DNA from: Apostichopus parvimensis
Taxonomy: Eukaryota > Echinodermata > Holothuroidea > Aspidochirotida > Stichopodidae
Reading direction: 5' to 3'
Assembly (NCBI GenBank): GCA_000934455.1
Contig: KN882769.1
Location: 87,989 to 127,576 of the forward strand
DNA length: 39,588 bases
Part shown: piece by piece, positions 25,201 through 37,200 of the stretch
Numbering within the stretch: the first letter of the stretch is position 1
Layout: every line of letters starts with the position of its first letter
Program-made: the position numbers and the translations under genes
Notes under the pieces: generated by a model
Seen by the model: only the letters and a program-made list of their open reading frames with translations
The model's database searches: none
What the model was told of the DNA's origin: nothing

Positions 25201-28200
25201 AAGTCACGTGGATCCTGGGCTATTAGAGAAGTCTTCTATGCAACAAGCACAACAGCTTAGTAATATAAGTATGGTCTATGCATAAGAGATGAAACAAAGT
25301 CACTGAATCCCGGACTATTAGAGATGAAACAAAGCCACTGTGGATCCTGGACTACTAGAGATGAAACAAAGTCATTGTGGATCTCGGAATACTAGAGATG
25401 AAACAAAGTCACTGTGGCTCCTGGGCTATTAGAGAAGTATTCTATGCAACAAGCGCAAACAAAGCTTAGTAGTATAAGTATTGTCTGCATAAGTTAAATG
25501 CATACCACTTGCAGTGTTGAGGGATCAGTTCGTGAACCAAATAAAATTTATTCTGGCTTGGGGAGACATTTTATGATGTTAATATTTAGTGTTACAACAT
25601 ACAGAGTCACTGGCACAGGAGCCAAGTATTCCACAATTCTAGTGCAGGATAGACCTATAACATTACTGCAATTTATGGCACCATGTTGTATCTAAACACC
25701 CTCCATATTACCATGTATTCCTATTGAGGGATTAAACCTCCAAGTATAAATTCAAGAGGGCCAGACATGATGTCTTACAAAAATAACCTAGTGTTCAGTA
25801 GATAAATATATAACATGTATGTGAGGTGCAACCTTACAAGTCAAAAGTTCTTCAACAATAATACAAAATTTGCAAAATAATAGCACCTTTTTGCATTTAT
25901 GCAACACCTTCAACTTTTTCCAAAGCTTTGCAATATGGCTGTTTTGCCCTTTTGATAAATTACAATCCTATCTGAGTAGGTTAGTAGACTTGTCTACAAG
26001 CTTCCAATAAGTTTGTCTACAAGCTTCACAAAAGGAAAAGAATACATTTTAGAAAGAAAATACAGTATGGTACTTACTGGTCCATAACAACAGCTCTGTA
26101 TGGAGTTCCTTCATCTGAATTTTCCTTAACGCTACTGAATGGGAAATCCTTATCTGGGTCAGTTCGAACTTCACTTCTCTCAGCAACTACAAACTCATAG
26201 CAACTACATAAAGAAATGAGAGTCAATTCACCAAAGTAATGGTATTATCAAAGATTTAAAATTTAAATAATAAAATGAGAGTGTTTCCATCAAACTTTCT
26301 GTTGTTGCATAAGATATTTCTATAAATGAACAAATGATACAACAGTTCACATTGTTGACATTATAAACCACAATGTGTTCAGATCATCTCCAGAAGTACC
26401 CCTCAAGAGCGTTCTACTCTTCTTCCTTCAAGAGCATTCTACTCCAGCAATGCCTTGAAATGAATTGCACAGAACAACCACTGATGTCACCTTTGTTATT
26501 CTACACATTATCAAACTTTTCAACTCCAAACAATACTGTGTGGTCCCTGACATTAAAGCCATAAGCAACCTTACAGCCCGGGTATTCTGGAGACAAACAA
26601 TGTGACACTTATATCAAATAGAAAAATATTCAACACTCCTAGTTGAGACCCCCATCTCATATCATTCCCCTAACTTTGACTGGTAGTAACCTATTTTGAC
26701 TGGCTAAACCTTCAATTATTCCAGGGAGTTGGATAACAGTGGGGGGGGGGGGGGTCTGTGATGTCATCTGGGCAAATGCTCCTTGGAAGCTTTAAAACCT
26801 GATACACTTGGAATGTTTGCAAAGCTGTCAAAGTTTCTGTACTTAGACTTTCATCAAATGTATCTTTTTATTGTGGCAATATTCTTTTTGTTTGTGAATA
26901 AATGATTGACAAATTATAAAGAAACACAAAGACATTTTCAGCTGAAGTACCCTGATGATATCATCCATTCCGCAGTTGCCAGATGCATTTACAAAATATC
27001 ACTAAATTATAAAAGTTCATATCTTCACAATACAATATGCTATTAGGATGTGCTTTTCACAGTTAGATTCACAAAATTGTCTGTAATTTCTCTCACTAAT
27101 CAACTGTAGCCACCAGAAAATACTTTTAATGGGTTATTACACATAAATTGTTATGAGCAACTATGGTGAATAGTCTACATTTCATTATGGAATCTATATA
27201 AACACCTATATCAACACTGATGAGAATCCTTACATAAGTGCTCCGGTATGTACAAACTTTTACGAAATGTAAATCCTTAGGAAAAGGAAGAGAGGAGAAC
27301 GGAGTTTACAAAAATACAACAAAATGTACTCTGTTCTTCTCTACGGCTATACATTTTGCATAAATTATGTCAACAGGTATATATATTGTCCTGGTGCTTG
27401 GACATCAACTTCTTCAAGTTGACAGTATCAGCCTAATCAGCCTGTGCCCGTGTTGTGAGTATTCGAGGGAAACATACATTGTTTTTAATAATGCAATAAA
27501 GGCCTTTTTGTAACCTCCTTCAAGATCCAGTCTTTGCACAAATTTATGCAGCAGTTTTGCCTTTATTCCTATAAACACACACACCCATAGACCTATATAG
27601 TTACACATCATGGTCAGAATGATAGGTACTGTTGGTCAGCCGATTGAAAGGAATATTCTGAGATACCTTATTGGTCCATTTTCAGTAGAAACTGGCGTTA
27701 ATGTCACTGTGATGAATGTGCTGTTCATAACAGCTTCATTAAAGTCTGGAACTTCTTCTGGGACTGAGTAAGTAAATAGAAATTTATGACATAGTATCAA
27801 AGAATAGGATATCTATGGTTACGGTAATATTCTCAAGAGAGTGCAATTAATGGGGCTTCATAAGTCAACAGATAAGGTGCTGGCAAAACTTGGAAAGATG
27901 CAGTCCAGAACATTACATAGCTAGCGGTTTATTTTAGTTTAAAAGTAATAGCATGTTAGTACCATCAGTTAATCAGTTATGTATTCTATTGTTCTTATAA
28001 ACATGTTATAACATGTACACAAAGGTCATGGTAATTACTGAAGAACGTATCCTTTTGAAACATATATATGTATGATGTTTCAAATTAAACTTAACTTGAG
28101 CTTTCTGAAGCATGTCTTTTTTTTTGTTAGTGCTTCAAAATGACACAAGTAAAACACTTGAGTCAACCACCCAGCATTTCTACATGTAAATTAAGTTCAT

Positions 28201-31200
28201 ATTGTGTGGCATTAGAAAGTTTTGTTAACTCTCATTGCTCAGACTGATATCGAATAAGTAATATGTTATTATTAACTGGAAACTTTACAGACAAAACACT
28301 TGAAATTTATAGTCAAACTACAGTAGGTAAGACAAATGGTGCCATATATAGCAGTACGCAGTCTTTGAAAATGAACATTGTTGAGATGGGGAGTGCTAGT
28401 CTCACCACACAATATACCCTCTCCATACATGTGCAATCAAACCAATGAAAATATCAATTTTAACCCACTAAATCCACCAACTAATTGGATGTACTGTATA
28501 TCATGCCTGGGAAGAAATAATTTTATGAATATTTGATTAGACTTCATACATACTTGTCCACCTATCTTAGCATTTTCTAGCTTATTAAACTTATCTGATG
28601 ACCGATTTGTTCAAAAGTGCTAGTAGTTTACTCAATCAAAAATAATTCAACAAGAAATCAGGATTTCCCATGACTTTTACTTCCATGCTACAGTACCCTT
28701 GAATACTCCACAGTACACAGTAGGTACATTAGTATCTATATCTCAACAACCTCCAGTGAAAATAACCAAAGATGATTGACATACATATATTACAGTCTTA
28801 GGAAGAACTTTTACAAACTGAGTATTATTAAATTGAGTTAGTTTCAATGAAATTCTGTGCATGCTCAAGGAATTTATAATATAGGACAATTCCTGAAGTG
28901 CTAATACATACCATGAACAAAAGCTCAAAGTGCAGAACAATGCAAAAGAAACTTGCTTTTGTTCTTCATATCAAACCCATACAGGTAACAACATATTCAT
29001 ATTGCACTTTCACAATTTCACAGGAGTGGTAATTGTCACACTTGCAAATAGAGCTGTATTTTAGTACTACAGTCAACTTATTAATCAAAGAGTTGGTCAT
29101 TTTTTTTGATATTCAAGTCATGTAGAAGTAACTTTCCTGTTGAATATTCAAGCAACTGTCAAGAACATATAATTTATAGTCTTATACCTGAATATTCAAA
29201 GCCACAGTAAAAAGAATGTTCTGTCACCTTATTGAACTAACTTTACACAACGAACACTGCTCTTACATCCTACCGTATTCCATGAACAAATGCAATGCGG
29301 ATTCTCCACAAACAATAACCATCTCTATATAATCCTATATATTTGTACAAGTTAAGATGTGGATAATAACTGTATGTTTCTTAATAAATGTAGAAATAAA
29401 AAACATCACAACATTGAATATTTCTCACCTGTTGCAAGGGTCTTACTAGTCATGCTCAAGTTATTACTAGGACCAGCTGTGTTATCACACACCACAGAAA
29501 AATTATACTCTGTATTAGGCGAGAGATTACTTAATTCACAGCTGGTCTTTTCACAACTTTGGGGATACCTGATGTTGATTCCAATTTCAAAGTAATTAGC
29601 CTTGCAGGTGACATTATCATTGCCATCATCTTTGACTTTCCAGGTGAACTTCAGAGATGAAGATGATTTCTCTTGTAGACTCAAGTTATCGATTTCTGGA
29701 AAATCTGATGGAGGACCATATAAATATTATAGAGACTGAGACCATGATGGTGTAAAATTGAAGCAAAACCAAAACCAATATTTCCACGATAGCAAATGCT
29801 GTTGCAAGAAACTACTGTAACATCGAATATGAAAACTACATGGTGATGAAATGAGCAGGATACAAACACAATGCTGACTTTCTTCTTCCACAAAGCTCAA
29901 ACTTTAATGTGCTCAATGAAATCAACCTAAACAAAATAAAATAATTGATAACTGCAATAAGATTCATGAGATGAACATCTGTGAGATAAAGTTAAATGAT
30001 TTAATTTATTGGAGGTCATTGCTTTTTTGAATATATATCAGACAAAGTATATTCTAAGAATGTTTAGAAAGAAAACCCAAGAAGGTTTAAATGAAATGCT
30101 GAATTTCTTTATTAATAATACATATACAGCAGACACTAGTAGTAGAAATGTTACCATAGATAGGAGCTAGCTGAAGTACTTTGCTGATATCAAGGTCCAC
30201 AAAAGTACATTTTGATGGTTCAACTCAAAGACCAAACGTCAAATAGTCATTGTAGTGAGAGTCATAAAATGTATAACAGTGACCAATAAGGAAGGAATGG
30301 TTCATATATTTTGAGTTTGTAAGACAATTTAATATAATAATAAGTAGAAAATTATTGCTCCATAAATGTTTGAAAGGCGGCTACCTTAAATCAGCTTTGG
30401 TTTATAATTTGCAAGTATTGTGCAAGACTCATTTCATTTCATACTGTAGTGAGGTCTGTGTATTGTACACTATAGTACAGATGCAATCCACTTACCGACA
30501 ACAAAAAGGTCCACTTCCTCACGGTCAGTCACTTCATTAGTAACACTCACTTTACATGTATATGTTCCATTGTTTGCAAGTTTCAAGTTGGTGAACTGAA
30601 GTTTGTTTGTAACAACACAGCAAGGGTCGTAAGATGGCTCACTTGATAGCATAGTATTGCCACTGAAATTAGTGTCATTCTTATAAAGCCATTCAACAGT
30701 TGGTATTGGATTTCCGAAAGCTTCACAAGTTAATATTACATTATCTCCAATCCTTGCCTTCCTCAAATTTTCAAAGCCGGGCCTTATTGCACCTTGAACT
30801 AAAATGATAATGAAAAGTATGATCCCAAAAACAAAATGCAAAAATGGTGAGTAGAGAAAGGAAGGATTGAACAACATGAGTGAATGAAGCAAATGATTTG
30901 AAAACTGAAATAAAGCGTGCTGATTAATTTTCGTTTTTAAAGGTCATCAGAATTTCCATGAAATACAAACTAAAGCACAAATAAAGTGTGACATTAGATA
31001 AATACAAGAGTGGCACTGATGGAATCAGTACTGAATAAACCATGATTAAATAGCAAGGGGATTAAGGAACAAAGAAGAGAACGAAAATATTTGATATGTT
31101 TGAGAAACTGATAGTTATTTAGGGGTCCCAAGTCTTTGTTGAGACAGGTGATGTGAGACAATACAAAAAATTCAAATCAAATTGCTCAGTATAAAGTTCA

Positions 31201-34200
31201 GTTACGGATTTTAAATCAGAAGTAATTAAAACACAGTTCTGGGCCTTGGAAGTGTTACTTGGACGATCAAACTGCTCAGAAATGGGAAATTGTGCAAATT
31301 TATTATGAATATATTTCTTGTGATTACTAAACTGCAAGCAGAACCAAGGACCTGTTTCACCTACATAATTTCCCACTTTACAAAGAACACAGTTAAAGAT
31401 GTATTAAATCACAATGAATCACAAGAGATGGAAGTGGATCGTAGACCATAATCAACATTGGAAATTTTAACCATAGAACTTCTAGGGGTACTGTGGGGTC
31501 TTATTTGATGATGAAGTTTTCCACATTGGAAATTGCCTATGGTGATGGAAACTGGATTTGGAAGTCTGGAGCAAGCGAGTACAAAGCTAAGGTTAGGGGA
31601 TGGACAAAAAGTTAGCTATGGGGGTAGCTTGAATGGTTCTCCCACATATTGTCTTTGAATGAAGTAAACCCTGCTTGAGTGTGCACATAATGAATTTGAA
31701 TGGGGGGGGGGGGGATTTCTCACAAGGGGAATGCATGTGTAAGGGTTTTGGAGATGTAATTTAGTCAGCTGAAAGTGTTGGCCTTAGAAATGCCCTGTCT
31801 GATAATGTAAATGGAGTAACAACAATCTAAAAATATCCAGTTAAGATAGATAGCCGATGATCAATCATATATTGAATTAGCCTATTAACCTAGATTGTGA
31901 GTAAAAACTATATTGTGTGTGTGGATGACATCAGTTATATTCACAAAAGATTTAGAAATCTGTTTGATCTCAGAAATGGAAAGAGAATTTACTCTGCTAC
32001 ATTGTGTTGCGGAACTTGAGGATGATGAACAGCTCTTATGTACTTGTAAGAATGATATGAATGCTACAATCTGATATCATATGAAAGGAGGATCTCAAGT
32101 CTGGAATGCATATTAAGAATGATTCATGCATGAACATAAGTGTTTTAAAGCTGGCAAGCATGCATAAATTCTAACGTTTCTTTGAGATAACTAATGCAGT
32201 CACATGAAGCTTCTCAATTGTGAATGATCATAGCACACTGATTTACATTATAAGAAAAACCAGTCTTGGTTACAAAGTGGCGATAGTGTTTCTCTTTCTC
32301 CAATAATATGTTTACCTTTCTCTCACTCAAAATATATTCGGGACATATTTTGTTAGTGTTGTTGACCATATATATTACCACTTAAATTGTTAGCAAAACT
32401 TCTACAATTACATTCAGTTATTTTCTGAATGTTATGGGGTTTCAACATTTTTATGATGTGTTGAGCAGTTGTGGACGTATTTTATTGAAACAATGCTTTG
32501 AAAAGTTGCTGCCTGCAAATCCCCCCCTTTTTTTCTATTATGTAATTATAAAGCCTCTGATGTTACTCTTCATGATTGAGTAATTATTTCTGTCTCATTG
32601 GTAAACTGAAATCCCTTAAGGATGCAAGGTCTCACTAAGAGTATACAGAATATTTTTCTTTCAAAGTTCTTGTCAATAACAGTATTTTTTTTCAATCTTC
32701 TCTATCCTCCCTATATAAATTACTGTAAGCATGGGCAAATTCAAGTTTACATGATTTCTTTGCAAAATAGCAGCGTTTTCTTCAGAACATGCAGCATTGA
32801 TGTAAAATTAAAAATGAAAGGAAATAGCTTGTAATAATTCATCAAGCATTGCAAGGATGTAAAATCATGTGTAAGTTATATACACATTGTTAACATACCT
32901 CTGACATTAATGTTAACACTGTCGTTTCTGCTTGTCACAGTTTCAGTTTGTTTCTTTAGCTGTGCAATACAAGTGTAAGTTCCACTGTCCTCTTTTCCTG
33001 CATTTGATACTGTTAGAGTAGAAGTTAGCTGGCCCCTTAAAGTTCCAGACTGTATCTCACCAGCAGGGTTAATCCATGTCACATTTACATCAGCAGTACC
33101 CAAGTTGACATTACAAACCAAAGTAAATGCTGTCTTCTCATCAACTTCCAACTCAGCTGCATGTACCATGACATTTAAATTATCTGCAGGTGGAATGAGT
33201 ATTCACTTGTGTCATGCATAAATTTATCTTATTTTTCTAAGAGTTCAATCATCCAATGAACAAGATTTTATGCCCTTATATAACAGTTAAGTAACTAGCT
33301 TTACTACAGAGAAACATTCTAAAAATACAATACCAGAGTAGCAAAAAGCATTACACTACATTGTTAATGAAGAATCAAAAACATTTACTGCTCAACCATT
33401 AACACAAAGTACAACACATTACATTCACTTACAAAAATTATCTAATGCAAATACAACATTTAATCTGGGAAACTCTATGCATATGCAGTAATGCTATAAC
33501 AAATTCACAAGTAAGAAACCAGCCCTTCCGACATTTTGTCAAACTTCGTTTCATTTTGTGTGCATGAAAAGATTACATCTTTCTATTGAGTTCAAATTTG
33601 AAAGATAAATAGTCTATCAGGTTCAACAACTTTCAGTTATGATAATATATCTTCATCATATTGGGAAAGGAATGATTTGAACTGCTAAATGCTGTATGTA
33701 AACAACAATGAATTGTTTCTGCTTCATTAATAACAATAATAGACTATGCTTTTGTCCTTGATTTAGTGTAGTATAAATAGGACATATATATTTTCAAATG
33801 GTGTAAAATTAGACTTCATGAATAATTATCTAACATATATTTATCAATGCTATACAGAATCGATGTCACTCACTGATTGTAATGCTTCAGGAAAATTATT
33901 CAAAGCCAAAATAAGATGGATCATATTAACACAGATATTTATATTGCTTCGGTGAGATGCATCTTACTAACATGAAAACGAAATGAAATCATGGAAATAA
34001 AATGTGAAAAACTATGTTGCAATCAATTCACTTTAAAAATTTTCCTGATGATAACATGCCCAAGAAAATTAAACAAAAATGTTATTGCTACGAGCATGTA
34101 AGATTCTACTTACTTTTATCACATGTTGGTTGCATAGAACCACCACACTCAGTTCCATAGCATACTCCAGTCACAGGAAAGCATTCAGCATTGGAAGCAC

Positions 34201-37200
34201 AAGTGCAAGGTAAGGAGCAATTTGAACCAAACTTTTCATCAGTCACATTGCGTGAACATTCTATTAGAGCAAGAAGTTAATGTGGTGCATAAGAAATTTC
34301 AAGATATCCATTACAAGTAATAGTGTGAAATTCTATAGTGTATATTTCAAAAGAATATAAAATATCATATCTGACTTTCAAACAAATTTTTTGGCCACTT
34401 TAAAGTAAACAAATTAATTGGTGACATACCAGTACAGCCAGTTCCATTTATCATCCCATCACCATAAAAGCCATCTTTGCATGTACACTTCACAAGACCT
34501 TCATTATGAGTACAAGTAGCATCACCATCGCATGGTTGTGTCTGGCACGGGTCTGCATTGATATCAAAGAGAAAATGACAAAGGTGACTGTCATAGCTCA
34601 ATCAAATATGGATAAGTAAAATGTGTTGCAGATATTGTTCTTACAAAACCTTTTACATTCTTATCCACTTTACTGCACGTCCATTGATTTTGATGGCAAC
34701 TGCAGTGCTTAGGACTATTGAGATTTAGAAGGGTGATCATATTGGTTGAGATTGTTCAAAAACAGACAGGGGCAAAGTTGCCTTTCTCATTTACATGAAA
34801 AGAATTGGATTTAGCAATCACTGCCAAATTATAGTTCAATGAACATTAAAAACTGTTTCTGGTTTGGGGTGGGGAGGCAAGGAGATGTAATAAAGTAAGC
34901 ATTATCTACTGGACATGGATCTAGAATACACTTAAATATAATCACTTTCACATCAACTATCATTGCAGACAAATATAACAGAAAGTAAAGAATACATGAT
35001 GTCATGGATTACCAAACAACTTATTGTAACACTCCAAAAATGTTCTCTTGTTGAGTAAGTTAATTGTCTTATTTGACTTCAATATCTGACAAAAAGCAAA
35101 GGACAACCACATCCAGGGAAATTCTAAGACTGTGCATTCTAGCACCTTTTGGCATCCTAAAAATGTGAAGGTAACACTGATGACCTCATAAGGTTGACCA
35201 AAGTTTTAGCTACTATGACACATTCACTCACCATCATTAACATGAGAAATAATCATCTGAATATTGTTTCCTTAATCTTCTCGCACAATAACCTGTGTTT
35301 GGACATATTTTGACACAGTACTGCTGTGTACTGTAGTACATATGCAGGTGTTTAGCTAAGTGTGCATTGTGGCAATTGAAAGAGTTGAGTTTTACTTTCT
35401 TTTGGGCATTTGAACTGCATTTTGTTTTGCAAATAAAAACACTCTTGTGAAGGCTCTAAAGTACCTTTGTGCAACTTAGTGCAAGGAACACCAACCCATT
35501 TAGAGTTCCAAACAATCTGGCAAGACTTCCCAAATCCACAGTATGACAGGATACTAAACTTCATTTGTATTAAAAATATATGTAATATCTTTTCTATGAC
35601 AAAATGCCAGTATTGCAATCATGTTAATATTCCATACAGAAAAGCATAACAATTATTTTTCTTTAACAATTTTAACACATATTGCTGGAATAAAGTAAGA
35701 AGACAAAGAGAGAAAACAATAAAGAAAATAAGAGCACCAACAAAAGCAACACGATAATATTACAAATTATAGTAAATGTAATAATATTTAAACAAAGTCA
35801 TCCACATGGCAAGTTATGAATTGTTTGACTAATATCATGTAATGAAGGCATGATATGAGACTTGTTCAAGCTATGAATGAATATACTTGTCAAATGCATC
35901 ATAGACATGATGGGACCTAATGCAAGATACAAAATACCCTCAAGACAGGCCACAGTAACAACTAACATAATCTTCAAATTATCTAGCTAATCACATTATC
36001 TGTGGTTGCATTATATTTGTAGATGTGTGAAAGTTGATATAATGCCAAAATGGAAAACAAAAGCAACAGTAAAGGGAGTATAGTGTCACTCAAAAGCAAT
36101 GGCTCAACCAGCTCATGAACATGAAATATAAATCGACTTGCGATAATATTAATTCCTTATTTCTACTTTATTCTTTCATTAATATGTCTGGTAGATGAAG
36201 CTTTTAATCTTCATTTGGAGAAGGATTAATGAAGTTCTTGTGTTAATCGAAACTAAATTTAACCTACTACAAATTAGAATCAACAAACCAACCAATCATA
36301 GTCTGATATTTTCAATTTAGCCAATCAACATGTCATATGAAAGCAAGATGGAACATAATTGACCGAATGTTCAGCTACAATGATCACATTAATTCAACAG
36401 CTGAAAACAGGAATATGAACAGATAAATCGGTATTATTTAGATACAGACTTTACACACAATTAATGGTCTTTTTAATTGTTCAAATAGCTGAAAAGGAAA
36501 AGTAACCATTACATTGTCTGTACTGAGCAGTAGTTTATGAAAAATAATAAACTTAAAAATCAACTTAAACAGGATTGAAGGCACTATAAACTTTAAATCA
36601 CAAATACTGTATAAAATCATATACAAACTTTGCAGTTGCTTTTTTGTTTAAGATAAAAGGGCATGAAAAAATTATGACCGCAACAGAAATTAATCTTAAG
36701 ACAAGATATGTGGATGATTGAAAACAAGAAATGTGGATGATTCATGAACAGGAAAGAAGTTCCCAATCTGATGTGGTTTATTCATAGTTCTTCCCTTTGT
36801 CTGTTTCATAATGAGTGCACAAACTGGTCAGGACGACTTTCATGATTCTCAGAGATGGAAAGATGATGTGAAATAGTCTTCCTTACATGAATAGTCATAA
36901 ACATTTTTTTCAAACATTTAATCTGGTTTTGTTAGCTTTGCAAACAAATCAAATAATTTAAAACAATATACAAAGATCATATTGATCATTTAAAAGATGA
37001 AACGAGCTGTACAAATGATATGCAAATGAGAATAGAGTATATGTAAGGTTGATATCATGTAACATGCTTATTATGCAAGATGGCTGATGCATAACTGCAA
37101 AGTGATACAGGCACCACTGCATAAATTAAATCATACCTGGTGTCATTGTCTGTGTTGAGTTGGTTGTAAACATCTCTGAAACGTATCATAAAAATTTTAC

